Of a stretch of DNA of 64,000 nt, positions 8,914-18,737 are shown piece by piece. Made by a program: the position numbers and the translations under genes. Source of the DNA: Fuerstiella sp. GTDB lineage: Bacteria > Planctomycetota > Planctomycetia > Planctomycetales > Planctomycetaceae. The DNA lies in the NCBI GenBank assembly GCA_022447225.1, contig JAKVAZ010000006.1, positions 1 through 64,000 of the forward strand, in the 5' to 3' direction. The first letter of the stretch is position 1; each line of letters starts with the position of its first letter. A model generated the notes under the pieces. It was not told the origin of the DNA. It did not search any database and was given only the letters and a program-made list of their open reading frames with translations.

Positions 8914-9681
8914 ATGTTCATCCGACCATTCACCACCTATTCCGTCCTTCTTTTAACAATGGCCGTGTTTCTGATGCCAACAACTGTTTCTGCTGAAATC
9001 TATGAGTTGCGGACGTACACAACCAACGAGGGGAAACTGGATAACCTCAATGCCCGATTCCGTGACCACACCATCCGTTTGTTCAACCGACATGGTATGG
9101 AGTCTGTGGGATACTGGGTCCCGACCGATGAACCACTGTCACAAAACACCCTGATCTATGTTCTGAAACATGAAAGCCGTGAGGCGGCGGCCGCATCATG
9201 GAAAGCATTCGGCAGCGATCCGGAATGGAAGAAAGTCGCCAAAGAGTCACAGGTGGACGGAGCGATTCTGTCCAAATCCCCTGACTCCGTGTTCATGAAT
9301 TCCGCAGACTACTCGCCGGACTTCCTGACCGGAAAAGCAGACGACCATGCGGTGTTTGAACTGCGGGTGTATCGCACCCACAAAAACAAACTCCGCAACC
9401 TGGACGCGAGATTCCGCAACCACACCATCGAATTGTTCAGCAAACACGGGATGAAGTCAGTGGCCTACTGGCATCCGGTTGACGAACCGGATTCAAAGGA
9501 CACCCTGATTTATATCCTTCGACACAACAGTCGTGATGCAGCGAAAGCATCATGGGATGCATTCGGCAACGATCCGGAATGGCAAAAGGTTAAAAAAGAG
9601 TCACGGCTGGACGGCCGCATTGTGCGGGAAAGTCCCGAATCCACCTACGCAAAGCCTACGGACTATTCGGCAATCAAGTGA
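8914..9681 (+). CDS. exported protein with two NIPSNAP domains
   Basis: A 255-residue protein with an N-terminal signal peptide (about residues 1-24, ending VSA) followed by two tandem NIPSNAP/dimeric alpha-beta barrel domains, roughly residues 25-135 and 140-250. Each begins with the pattern YELRTYTT or FELRVYRT and contains DARFRNHTIELFSKHGM-type and DPEWKKV-type segments. The two copies are clearly homologous, so this is an internal duplication. The frame extends upstream to 8710, but the ATG at 8914 gives the signal peptide and has GGAAA ahead. NIPSNAP proteins have no firmly assigned bacterial activity; planctomycetes carry many. It lies after the oad operon but 180 bases away, so it may be a separate unit. 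Confidence 0.82.
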   Translation: MFIRPFTTYSVLLLTMAVFLMPTTVSAEIYELRTYTTNEGKLDNLNARFRDHTIRLFNRHGMESVGYWVPTDEPLSQNTLIYVLKHESREAAAASWKAFGSDPEWKKVAKESQVDGAILSKSPDSVFMNSADYSPDFLTGKADDHAVFELRVYRTHKNKLRNLDARFRNHTIELFSKHGMKSVAYWHPVDEPDSKDTLIYILRHNSRDAAKASWDAFGNDPEWQKVKKESRLDGRIVRESPESTYAKPTDYSAIK

Positions 9682-10181
9682 TGGCCGAATGTTCCTGCTC
9701 AAAACGAATCCGACAGGCAGTCACCAGCTGCAGTCGTCTCACCCCTCTTCTGACCTGACGTCCGGATGCACAGAGGAACGGCAGGAAAGCAGCGTCAGAA
9801 TTTCGACTTCCGGTCCCCGAACGACAGCCTCCGGGAGCCGGACGACGTTTATCCGGAACCTGTGGACTCTGTACTGACCAGACACTCATCCGGTCGGCAT
9901 CGATGGATGGCAGTAAACTGCCTGTGTTAATCATGATCCCTGGTGCCTCTGTTCAACCGCGGGACAACACCGGCAGAACAGCAGATGCGCCGCAGCGTCG
10001 CTGAAAACCGGAAGTAAACTCCGCCTGTTTCAGAAAAACTGAGGACACCTCATGGCGATACTACCAAAGAAAAGATAACGGGTTCAAAACATGGCCACCT
10101 CAGGACGGCTCTGTCCATCAAGTCGGACCTGGGTCCCGTTTGATTGCGTACCGATCTGTTGAAACAAAGGCGGACTCTTTT
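9682..10181. other. intergenic region, no gene seen
   Basis: Five hundred bases between the NIPSNAP gene and the Tat-exported protein. No coding frame resembles a protein family and no clear terminator hairpin was found. An AAAGGCGG ribosome site for the next gene lies at about 10167-10174. Confidence 0.45.
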
Positions 10182-11813
10182 ATGAAACGACGACAGTTTA
10201 TCATCGGATGCGTTACCGGCCTTTTGAGTGTCCCGCTGACAGGAGCAGCATCGGCCCCGGCGGCTGCCAGGAAACGCCGACTGATCTCCAATCACGACGG
10301 CGGCATTCTGTCGGTAGAACCACCAATAACCGCCGACCATTTTCGCGAATCTGTGCGGTCCTACGCCGGAACCCCGGTTGACGCAATCTCGTGGTGTGTC
10401 GGAGATCGTGAAGTCTACAACTACGATACAAAAGTCGGAGAGGTCTTCGGTCGCGGACGAGCCACCTTTGAAAACGAAGGAGACTGGCGTGTTTACAAAA
10501 ACACCCGGCGACTCATCGCGTCCGGCAGGTGTGCTCTGGCAACAATGGTGGATGTCTGTCGACAGGAAAGCATGGACATCTTCGCATCCGTGCGGATGAA
10601 CAGTCATTACGTCACAGATCCCGATTCGCCTCACCACAGCGAGTTCCGCCGGAAACACCCGGAATTTCTGATCGGAGCCCCCGGCGGGTACTCAAAGGGA
10701 AGCAGGGAATACGGCATCCGCATGGGACTTAACTATGCCGTGCCGGAAGTCCGGCAACGTATGGCGGCAACCATCACCGAACTCTTCACGAGCTTCGAAA
10801 CGGATGGTGTGGAAATGGATTTCATGCGCCATCCTTCTTTCTTCAAGCTTCATGAGGCTGTCGAGAACAGCTACCACATGACCAACATGCTGCGTGAAAT
10901 CAAAAGCAAACGCGACGAGGTTCGTCGAGTAACAGGAAGGAGCATCGAACTGGTGGCACGTGTTCCGCCGACCTTTGCCGATGCAATGCATGTGGGGCTG
11001 GACGTTCGAACATGGATCAAAGAAGGACTGGTCGACATCCTCATCGCCGGGGGTGGGTTTATTCCGTTTGACATGCCTTTTGAGGACTTTGTGGCCACTG
11101 CCCGGGGAACCAACTGTCAGATCTACGGAGGGATGGAGTTTCTTCGATTCAGAAATGCTCCTACGTCTGATGTGGAAATCGAACGAGGGATCGCCTCGCG
11201 TTTCTGGAACGCGGGAGCAGACGGCCTGCAGCTCTTCAACTATTTTGCCCAGCCGACTGCCTGGAAGAAGAATCTGCTCAACGAAATCGGTCATCCCGAT
11301 CAACTGGCAACTCTTGATAAACGCTTCCAGATGGATACGAGGCGTTTTAATCCCCCCTGGAACGGACACGGTGCAGCATTTTCAACCGCCATTCCGGCCG
11401 TTCAGCTCCCCGTGACTCTGCTGCAGACATCGACCGACAAAGGCCCGGCGCTGCATCTGCATGTTGCCGACGATCTGCAGTCAGCCCGGGAAAACGGAAC
11501 GCTTGTCGGCACAGAACTGGGACTTTACTTTGACAACCTCACGTCGGGCGACGAGATTGAAGTTCATCTGAACGGCCAAAGGCTGAAGGATGGACAGCGC
11601 AATCAGGTCGACCTCATTTCATTCTGGAACAAGGGGCAGCGTAAGGACGGAGGACGTTTTCTGAACGGCACCGTCGTCTTCGATTCTGCTCCCCTTGTAC
11701 AAGGAACCAACCTGCTGGAAGTTCGTCTGCTCAAACACCCCGAAAATCTGGCGGTGCCTCTGAAGCTCGCACTGGTGGAAGCGGCTGTCAGGTATGGCAC
11801 AGGCCGGGGATGA
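10182..11813 (+). CDS. Tat-exported glycosyl-hydrolase-like protein (GHL10-like)
   Basis: A 543-residue exported protein. The N-terminus KRRQFIIG followed by a hydrophobic stretch ending in an Ala-rich site is a twin-arginine signal; starting at the ATG at 10182 puts the motif at residues 2-7 and gives a fair AAAGGCGG ribosome site, so the longer frame from 10140 was not used. The central region has TIM-barrel character, with the motif DGVEMDFMRHP (about residue 205) resembling the DGxxxDxxRxP signature of GHL10/DUF187 glycosyl-hydrolase-like proteins. A C-terminal domain of about 130 residues looks beta-rich. A hydrolase acting on a polysaccharide in the periplasm is likely, but substrate and catalytic residues are not established. 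The gene converges on the aldolase gene with only 12 bases between. Confidence 0.65.
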   Translation: MKRRQFIIGCVTGLLSVPLTGAASAPAAARKRRLISNHDGGILSVEPPITADHFRESVRSYAGTPVDAISWCVGDREVYNYDTKVGEVFGRGRATFENEGDWRVYKNTRRLIASGRCALATMVDVCRQESMDIFASVRMNSHYVTDPDSPHHSEFRRKHPEFLIGAPGGYSKGSREYGIRMGLNYAVPEVRQRMAATITELFTSFETDGVEMDFMRHPSFFKLHEAVENSYHMTNMLREIKSKRDEVRRVTGRSIELVARVPPTFADAMHVGLDVRTWIKEGLVDILIAGGGFIPFDMPFEDFVATARGTNCQIYGGMEFLRFRNAPTSDVEIERGIASRFWNAGADGLQLFNYFAQPTAWKKNLLNEIGHPDQLATLDKRFQMDTRRFNPPWNGHGAAFSTAIPAVQLPVTLLQTSTDKGPALHLHVADDLQSARENGTLVGTELGLYFDNLTSGDEIEVHLNGQRLKDGQRNQVDLISFWNKGQRKDGGRFLNGTVVFDSAPLVQGTNLLEVRLLKHPENLAVPLKLALVEAAVRYGTGRG

Positions 11814-11825
11814 ACCGGACAGACA

Positions 11826-12575
11826 TCAGTGGATTTCGGCTGCCTTCCTGTAGGCAGCGGCCCCGGCGTCGATCCAGCTGCCGGCACTGACCATCAGAAA
11901 CCGAACACCCAGATTCACAAAACGCGTGACGTTACCGTTGTTGGTCAGTGTGCCTGCCACTCGGCCGCTCCGGCTGATCTTCTGCAACGCTCCATCCCAG
12001 GCCGATACAACATCAGGGTGATCGAGCTGTCCAATCAGGCCCATCGAGGAGGCCAGGTCGGAAGGGGCCACGAAAAACACGTCGATGTGATCGACGGTAA
12101 GAATCTCATCGAGATTGTTAACTGCCACGATGTCCTCGATCAGTACGATCAACACTGTGTGATCATTTGCAGTGTCGAAATAGTTCTCGACACCGAATCC
12201 CTGGCGGCTGGTGAACAGGCCACGCTTTCCGACAGGTGAAAACTTTCCTCCATCGACAACGTTTTGAGCCTCGGCCCTGGTATTCACGTGCGGCACTACA
12301 ATTCCCTGGACACCGCGGTCCATAGCCCGGTAGATGATTGCCTGTTCGTTCCGGTTGACCCGCATGACCGACGTCATTCCCCACAGATCGCAGGCCCGGG
12401 TCAAATCACCGATAGCGCCAAAATCCACCGGTCCGTGTTCGCCTTCCAGCCACACCGCGTCGAAACCGGCCGGGCCGAAGCGGTCGATATCCTCGGGATC
12501 GGTCAGTCCGGACACACAGCAAACCGTGTCACCGCGGGCCAGCTTCTTCTTAACTCGATTCGGTCGAAGAGTCAC
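11826..12575 (-). CDS. HpcH/HpaI-type class II pyruvate aldolase
   Basis: A 249-residue aldolase of the HpcH/HpaI (2-keto-3-deoxy acid) family. Landmarks are WLEGEHGPVDF, the metal-site acid in LIEDIVAV, and FFVAPSDLASSMG near residue 170. Such enzymes cleave 2-keto-3-deoxy or 4-hydroxy-2-oxo acids to pyruvate and an aldehyde. The frame can start at GTG 12584, but GAGG at 12584-12587 sits eight bases before the GTG at 12575, which is preferred. It lies downstream on the same strand of an isomerase-kinase pair and a PQQ propeller, so a role in sugar or sugar-acid breakdown is likely; the substrate is unknown. Confidence 0.82.
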   Translation of the reverse strand: MTLRPNRVKKKLARGDTVCCVSGLTDPEDIDRFGPAGFDAVWLEGEHGPVDFGAIGDLTRACDLWGMTSVMRVNRNEQAIIYRAMDRGVQGIVVPHVNTRAEAQNVVDGGKFSPVGKRGLFTSRQGFGVENYFDTANDHTVLIVLIEDIVAVNNLDEILTVDHIDVFFVAPSDLASSMGLIGQLDHPDVVSAWDGALQKISRSGRVAGTLTNNGNVTRFVNLGVRFLMVSAGSWIDAGAAAYRKAAEIH

Positions 12576-12959
12576 AGGACACACCTCGAAAAACTTTAAG
12601 GATAAAAACGGCAGCAGTGTTACTGATAACAGCCGGGAATAACCTGAAACGACCGATCACCTGGAATAATGACACCCCTGTTTTGCACAAAGCAGGCCAG
12701 GAGTCCTAACCATGATTGTCCCGCGAATGATCGTGTTGTTCGAGGAACATCGTTTGCCGAATCCGGAGCTGTGGAAAATCAAAAAGGGAGCAATAACATC
12801 CGGCAGGATATCGAAACCTTGTCGATTCGCATGTGTTTGGTCGCATCCCCAACTCAGTTCGTCGGCCACGACACGTATCACAGGAACGACCTGCTGCCAG
12901 CTGACAGACGAATGCCGGCATCACCACAGGTGGGTTCAGCATTTATTCAATGCGGTCAT
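12576..12959. other. intergenic region, no gene seen
   Basis: About 385 bases between the aldolase start and the PQQ gene end, both on the minus strand. It contains short overlapping open frames on both strands, none protein-like. The length suggests that the aldolase has its own promoter. Confidence 0.4.
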
Positions 12960-14198
12960 TTATTCGATGCGGTACAGGTGCGTACTGCTTCGCAGAACGA
13001 TTGCGTTACCCGAAACAGCCGGCGAAGCCAGCAATTCCGCATCCAGTTCATTTGTCGCCAGAACCTGATAGTCCGTGGCTGCGGCCAGTACGGTGGTCTT
13101 TCCCTGCTCGCTGCTGAAGTAAATTCGTCCCTGAACTTCAACCGGTGACGCCCGAAAATTACCACCCAGTCTTTCCCGCCAGTGCTCTTCACCGGTCAGT
13201 GCATCCACACACGTCGCGATTCCGTCATCGTTCACAAAGTACAGTTCACTACCGACAAGCAGTGGTGACGGCACATGCCCTACGCCCTGCGACCGTTGCC
13301 AGACCACACGATCGGACCCGGTCCTGCCCTGGCCAGGACGAATCGCATAGATGCAGTGTTCGTCCAGCTGGAGTGTCCCCACCACATAAAACAAACCATG
13401 CCCAAAAGACGGCCGGGCAACCTGGGAGCATCCAATGTACGGCATCCACCAGATTTCTTTTCCGGTCTTTACGTCATAGGCAGCAACATGGTCTGCCGCC
13501 GTACTGACAAGCTGATCAACTCCGTTGACTCTGCCGATCAGCGGCGTTGAATAGGCCATCTTAAAAAAATCTTTTGTCTTTCCCATACCTTCGTAATGTG
13601 TCCGGTATTCCTTCCACTGAACTTCCCCCGTGTTCCTGTCGAGGGCTGCCAGGAACTGAGTATCGTTTCCGTCACAGGTAAGAATCAGCAGGCCGTCATG
13701 CAGAACCGGTGAACTGGCCGATCCCTGAACCGCGGAAAACGGCAGTTCCGTGTTCTTCCAGACGATCTGTCCGTCACGGTCCAGACACACTGTTCCATGA
13801 CCGCCAAAGTGAGTGAACACATACTGATCATCCACAACGGGAGTCGGAGAGGCGTAGCCGTTGAGCCCGTGTTTGGAACCGGCACTGGCGGGAGTCAATA
13901 CTTCCGTGTTGTGAATGACTTCGCCCGAGACCAGATCAACGCACACGGCGTGCAGCGATTTGCCGTCTTCTGTGGCCGCTGTCATCCAGATCTGATTGCC
14001 TTTGATCACAGGAGACGAATACCCCTCTCCCGGGACCAAAGTTTTCCATTGAACATTTTCAGTCTCACTCCAGCGCAGAGGCACATTTGATTCTGTGGCG
14101 TGTCCCTGACCGTCGGGGCCGCGAAACTGCGGCCAATCAGCTAGCGCTATGTCTTCTCCTGCCAACAGGAGGAACCCAGTCAGAAGGCCGATTCGCAT
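12960..14198 (-). CDS. exported PQQ-like beta-propeller protein
   Basis: A 412-residue secreted propeller. Residues 1-20 form a signal peptide ending ALA, and the mature part opens DWPQFRGPDGQGHA, the planctomycete hallmark. Blade motifs such as CLDRDGQIVWKN, ALDRNTGEVQWKE, AYDVKTGKEIWW and CVDALTGEEHWRE recur about every 45-55 residues. The ATG at 14198 is preceded by GGAG at a good distance. It shares its plan with the product of 3342-4607 and is probably a paralogue. The position between the isomerase-kinase pair and the aldolase hints at co-transcription, though gaps of 227 and 384 bases leave this open. No enzymatic residues are seen. Confidence 0.85.
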   Translation of the reverse strand: MRIGLLTGFLLLAGEDIALADWPQFRGPDGQGHATESNVPLRWSETENVQWKTLVPGEGYSSPVIKGNQIWMTAATEDGKSLHAVCVDLVSGEVIHNTEVLTPASAGSKHGLNGYASPTPVVDDQYVFTHFGGHGTVCLDRDGQIVWKNTELPFSAVQGSASSPVLHDGLLILTCDGNDTQFLAALDRNTGEVQWKEYRTHYEGMGKTKDFFKMAYSTPLIGRVNGVDQLVSTAADHVAAYDVKTGKEIWWMPYIGCSQVARPSFGHGLFYVVGTLQLDEHCIYAIRPGQGRTGSDRVVWQRSQGVGHVPSPLLVGSELYFVNDDGIATCVDALTGEEHWRERLGGNFRASPVEVQGRIYFSSEQGKTTVLAAATDYQVLATNELDAELLASPAVSGNAIVLRSSTHLYRIE

Positions 14199-14425
14199 TC
14201 GTTATTCTCCTCAGTTCAACATGAGTCGACCGCTGAAGCACCGTATTCGGCTTCGGCACGATACGCGTTCTGTGGCGATGACGCAATGACCTCTGTGGGA
14301 GGCTGCCGTACAACGCACCGGCTGGCTGAAATCCAGCATTCAACAGGTTAAACGTCAGTGGAGTCCGGCTGGACATGAATTGCCGCCCCGATTCCCGGCC
14401 AGCTGCTGCAGACTCACCCGACCTG

Positions 14426-15970
14426 TCAGTCAGCACCGGCGATTGCAGTAGCCACACTGATCCCGGACTGTGCTTCCAGTAGTTTCCGGTAACGTGAATA
14501 CAAAGTGTCATAGATATCTGCGACGCCGGAATTCGGTGTGAAGCGGAGTCTGCTATCAGATGTCAGACCTGCCAGATACGACGGCCAGTCCGTACTGTTT
14601 CCCTCCAGCGACTGATGTCGGAAAGCGGCCAGTACCGCTGCTCCCCAGGCCGTTCCTTCTTCGGCACTTTCCAGAAGTGTGACGGAGGTGCGAAAAACAT
14701 CAGCCAGAATCTGAGCCGTTTCGGGAGTTTTGGCCAGCCCGCCGGCCAGTACAAGTTCTGTACGAGGGTACCCCTGCCGATCAAGTTCTTCGCTGCCCAG
14801 TCGCAGATTGAACATGGCAGACAGCAATGCCGCACGAGCAACGTTGCCGGGACTCGCGTTCTCTGCGTTGAGTCCAATGATCGCCCCGGTGCCGCCCTGC
14901 TGAATGCCGATGCCTGGTTCGTCATCAATAAACGGAAGTGCCAGGATTCCTCCACAGTCGGGATCGGCCTGTAACAGCTGCTGCATCACGTTCGCAAAAC
15001 CAGACTGACCGTCTGTATCCGAACAGTACATCTCCACGGCACAGTTCATGAATGTCGTTCCGTTCTGCAGCCACACCATATTGATCGGCTTGCCATCCGC
15101 GGCGCAGAAATGATCCACCCCGGGATTAACGCCCTGAAACGCCCGATCACCGACGGAGTTTGCACAAAGCGACGTCCCGAAACTCACCGACACCATGCCG
15201 GCTTCGCCAATCAGCGAACCGGCCATTGATGCGGGCTGATCTCCTTCTGCCGGAGCAACCGGGATTCCTTCCGGAATCCCGAGCAGTTGCGCACCGGCTG
15301 CGTTCAGTTCACCTCCGGATTCCCCCGCCAGTCGTACAGTCGGAAGCAGTGCTTTCAGTTCCGCAACGTCAGCATCATCAATGAGTTCTTCCCACGATGC
15401 GATCAGGCCCTCGTCGTAAGTCAACGTCGACTGATCGATGGGAAACATACCGGACGCTTCGCCGACGCCCAGAATCCAGTCTCCTGTTAATCGATGGGCA
15501 ATCCAGCCTGCCGGTGTGGTCATATGCTGCGTCAACTTGGCCCGATCCAGCTGATTTCGAATCGTCCATAACCAGCGGGTCGTCGTCATTCGTCTTGGCA
15601 TTTTGACGCCAAACCGTTCGGTGAGCTCATGCCCCTCAGCGTCATTGCGGCCATCACACCAAAGTCGCGCCGGCCCCAAAGGAGACGAATCGCCGTCAAC
15701 CAGAACTTCTCCATGCATCTGTCCTGAGATCCCGATGCACAGAACATCAATCTGCTGATGTTGCTCCGGCAGAGCCTGTCGGAGCCGCTGCATTGCCTGC
15801 TGCAGAGCATCGACCCAGTCGTCGGGAGTCTGTTCATAACAGCCATCCGGCAGTCCGGAAACCATTTGATAGTCGGCTTCACCCACCGCGAGGACCGCAA
15901 GCTGTCGATCTGCGAAGATGACGGACAGTCCCTGTGTTCCAACATCAATACCAAGAAATCCCTGGGTCAT
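14426..15970 (-). CDS. xylB: FGGY-family sugar kinase, xylulokinase-like
   Basis: A 514-residue carbohydrate kinase of the FGGY family. The N-terminal ATP-site motif is FLGIDVGTQGLSV; ISGQMHG (about residue 80) and WCDGRN are typical of xylulokinases; the catalytic Asp lies in PAEGDQPASMAG (about residue 240); and the second ATPase motif LVLAGGLAKTP is near residue 425. Length is normal for XylB. The preceding gene, 33 bases upstream on the same strand, is a fucose-isomerase-like enzyme, so the pair probably isomerises and phosphorylates one sugar. The kinase substrate may thus be a ketose other than xylulose, such as fuculose or ribulose; the gene name is by similarity only. Confidence 0.82.
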   Translation of the reverse strand: MTQGFLGIDVGTQGLSVIFADRQLAVLAVGEADYQMVSGLPDGCYEQTPDDWVDALQQAMQRLRQALPEQHQQIDVLCIGISGQMHGEVLVDGDSSPLGPARLWCDGRNDAEGHELTERFGVKMPRRMTTTRWLWTIRNQLDRAKLTQHMTTPAGWIAHRLTGDWILGVGEASGMFPIDQSTLTYDEGLIASWEELIDDADVAELKALLPTVRLAGESGGELNAAGAQLLGIPEGIPVAPAEGDQPASMAGSLIGEAGMVSVSFGTSLCANSVGDRAFQGVNPGVDHFCAADGKPINMVWLQNGTTFMNCAVEMYCSDTDGQSGFANVMQQLLQADPDCGGILALPFIDDEPGIGIQQGGTGAIIGLNAENASPGNVARAALLSAMFNLRLGSEELDRQGYPRTELVLAGGLAKTPETAQILADVFRTSVTLLESAEEGTAWGAAVLAAFRHQSLEGNSTDWPSYLAGLTSDSRLRFTPNSGVADIYDTLYSRYRKLLEAQSGISVATAIAGAD

Positions 15971-16003
15971 GTTTCCGGCTTTCTCACGTCAAAAGAACTG
16001 ATG

Positions 16004-17653
16004 TCAGGACAGCACTGATTTCGCGCCGCAGATCTGAACATCCAGACCAAGTTCTGCCGCCATTCCGCTCTTCACTCTGACAACAGCATCGGCATCGGCT
16101 GCAGATTTGGCATAGGCCACCTGAATGTGATTACTCTTGTGCTTTGCCATCAGCTGGTTCTGATCAACATCGTGCAGCACGGCATGCATAATTGGCCACT
16201 GATACGTTGTGGCCTGCCAGCGCCGCTGAGTCTCCTCATCCGGAAGTTCGACCACGTGCCCGCGACCAATATCCATTTTTAGCCGACCATCCTCCACAAA
16301 GATCCGTGACCAGACAATTTCACCGGGCTTCGAAACACCGCACAGACTGCTGCCGCCGTTCGGAAAATACATGGCGGGCTGTCGATAGCCTTTGGCTCCG
16401 GCCCAGCCGTCAACAAAGTGCTCAGGGGGAGCGGCTCCGCTGATCAAAAACACCCAGACATAGTCCGACACCGTTCCGGACAAATCGGGGCCGCCCCAGC
16501 GAATATCGTGCAGCGTTGTTTCCACGGGCTGCCCCAGAGCCGCATGCACTCGATTGGTGATCAATGCGTCCAGTCCCGCGCCTTCGTCCACTTCATTAAA
16601 GTGAATGACCGGCTGACCCTCGTAAAGCACTCTGGATCCACAGCGGGACTTCACCTCCGGACGAATGGTATTATTCAATGTTCCTTCTGCCAGATCACTG
16701 GCCGGCATCAGATCCTTGAGTCCCTGCTGATACTGAATACCGATCAGATCACACCCAAAATCGTCTGCAATGCGGACGGCCGCAATATACATTCGGCATT
16801 GCCGCAAAATCTGAGCCCGTGTCAGTTCCGTGTCGTGATCGTCTCCCATTTCGAACGTCATGCCCTGTTCGATGAACCAGTTGTAAACAGCTTCCGCTTC
16901 CGCATCCGACACCTGAGTCGACTCGTGATACAGCGCCGACTGACTCAGTCGTTCCTTGAACACACCCGTTAGATTCAGCAGATGATCAGGCAGGATGGCA
17001 TTGAACATCCCCATACACCCTTCGTCGAACACGCCCATAATGGCCTTGCCGCATTTCAACTCACCGGCCAACTCAGACGCGATCGTGGTTTCACTGTCGT
17101 TCAGTTTGTCTGTATCAAACGGCACCACATGATTCTGTTCGTGATCACACTTACCGGTCTTCAGCCATGTCTCCAGCCGGCTTAAAAAATACTCATCTTC
17201 GAAATCACTGCTCCACAATGTTGAATAACTCACGCCGGCTTTCGTGAGCGAGCCATTGAGATTCAGCATTCCCACGAGTCCCGGCCATGTCCCCGACCAG
17301 TTTGCAACGGTCAGAATGGGACCTCGATGTGTCGTCAGGCCGGCCAGCACATGGTGAGAATACTGCCAGACCGCTTCGGCCACGATCAGCGGTGCTTCCG
17401 GATCAATCGTACGAAAGACCTCCAGTCCCTGTCGTTGCGAAGCAATAAATCCGTGCTGCTGCGACTCGTCGAACTCATGGGCGCGGACGGTCCGGAAACC
17501 AAGTTTTTCAATGGCTCGAGTCAGCTGTGATTCCATTTCTGACTGCACCTGCCAGCACACCTGATTGGCGGAAAGTCTCAGATCGCCACTGGCAATGAGC
17601 TGCACCTGACCTGCCGCCGGTTTTGGTGTTTCGATGGTTGTCTGACTCGACAT
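16004..17653 (-). CDS. L-fucose/L-arabinose isomerase-family protein
   Basis: A 549-residue protein with the fold and length of the L-fucose isomerase family. Acidic and His segments in expected places include [14 protein letters not shown] (about residue 210), [14 protein letters not shown] and [11 protein letters not shown], and the C-terminal half has the WGGPDLSG and [12 protein letters not shown] stretches. The frame runs to 17698, but ATG 17653 has an AGGA ribosome site eight bases upstream and is preferred. It heads a likely two-gene operon with the FGGY kinase (33-base gap). It would interconvert an aldose and a ketose using a divalent metal; substrate unproven. The 5' leader contains the 11-bp palindrome GCCCTAAGGGC at 17686-17696. 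Confidence 0.75.
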   Translation of the reverse strand: MSSQTTIETPKPAAGQVQLIASGDLRLSANQVCWQVQSEMESQLTRAIEKLGFRTVRAHEFDESQQHGFIASQRQGLEVFRTIDPEAPLIVAEAVWQYSHHVLAGLTTHRGPILTVANWSGTWPGLVGMLNLNGSLTKAGVSYSTLWSSDFEDEYFLSRLETWLKTGKCDHEQNHVVPFDTDKLNDSETTIASELAGELKCGKAIMGVFDEGCMGMFNAILPDHLLNLTGVFKERLSQSALYHESTQVSDAEAEAVYNWFIEQGMTFEMGDDHDTELTRAQILRQCRMYIAAVRIADDFGCDLIGIQYQQGLKDLMPASDLAEGTLNNTIRPEVKSRCGSRVLYEGQPVIHFNEVDEGAGLDALITNRVHAALGQPVETTLHDIRWGGPDLSGTVSDYVWVFLISGAAPPEHFVDGWAGAKGYRQPAMYFPNGGSSLCGVSKPGEIVWSRIFVEDGRLKMDIGRGHVVELPDEETQRRWQATTYQWPIMHAVLHDVDQNQLMAKHKSNHIQVAYAKSAADADAVVRVKSGMAAELGLDVQICGAKSVLS

Positions 17654-18737
17654 CTGATCGGTCCTGAGTTGTGATTGTAGTGAGAGCCCTAAGGGCAATC
17701 TGAAAGAAGTGACGACGATGTTGCTTCTGTGTGCTGCGAAGTGAGTCGGTCCGGTGACCGCCTCCGTTATCCTGGTTGGAACTCATGACAAAGATCCAGG
17801 GCGATCGAGTTTCCCACTCGCCCTGACGGCTGGCGAGTGTACCGATCGTCTATTCGGCCACGCCACCTGACCTGATCACATCATCAGCCCGTTCCAGCCT
17901 CAGCAATCGCGCCGTCAGACTCAGATGGCGGCAACTGCAGCACCGGACTCTATCGCTCTGCTGCTGACCGTTCAATCGTCGGATGCCGGTCATTCCAAAA
18001 GACCAGCGGTGACCGAAACCACATTTTTGCATGTGCCGCAGATATTCTCGTTTCCGCAAAGTTAAGAACAACATGCCAGCCGGAACTGCACCCCGCAGAT
18101 CAGCGCAGACGGCCCTGCGAAGCATCAGGTGATTGATCGTTCCGGATTCAAACTGATCAACGACAATCGGAATCATCCGGTTCGACAACAATTTCTGCGG
18201 CAGTCTCCGGCAGCGTTGCGCCGGCATTGTCACACAGGAATTGACAGGTTCGCGTCACAACGATTAACCGGCGACCATCAATGCCCGATGAATATCCTCA
18301 ATGATGTCGTCGGAGTACTCGATGCCACGGATAATCGAATCATTTCCGGTCGGATCCCGCAGGCCATCTGCTGTTGTTCATTTAGCTGAGAAGGTTTGGT
18401 GCTCGCCGGATGCATGGCCGAATTTTTGGCCTCACCAATATTGGCCAGGGAAGAAAACAACTTGATAGTTTCAATGAATTTTGATCCGGCACCAGGAACT
18501 CCATTAATTCCGTATACGACCATCGAGCCGTCCATTCCATTCAGACACTGTGTTTCAATTTTCAAACAGGCTCCTGGATAACTCATTTGATATCGACCGG
18601 TTCGTGGTCCGCGTGACGCACACGTGTCCGGCAGCACAACCAGCCCAATCGCCGCGAAACCGATTGTTTACCTCTCCGATGCAGCTAACGACGAACCTGC
18701 CGCGCGGATTTCAAGCGGCAGTTGTCAGAATCCAGTG
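17654..18737. other. long divergent intergenic region
   Basis: About 1.08 kb between the isomerase (minus) and the APC permease (plus). Apart from the palindrome at 17686 I find no recognisable gene. Minus-strand frames at 17850-18233 and 18278-18637 are open for 120-127 codons, but composition and lack of ribosome sites argue against them. The region may contain promoters for both flanking units or a decayed gene. Confidence 0.45.
17686..17696. promoter_or_regulatory. 11-bp palindrome upstream of isomerase-kinase operon
   Basis: GCCCTAAGGGC is a perfect palindrome around a central A, 33-43 bases before the isomerase start codon. It could be a regulator half-site pair or a short leader hairpin; nothing else supports either. 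Confidence 0.25.

Noticed and set aside
18278-18637. 119-codon minus-strand frame upstream of the APC permease
   Set aside because: No ribosome site, no family resemblance and atypical residue mix; treated as intergenic.
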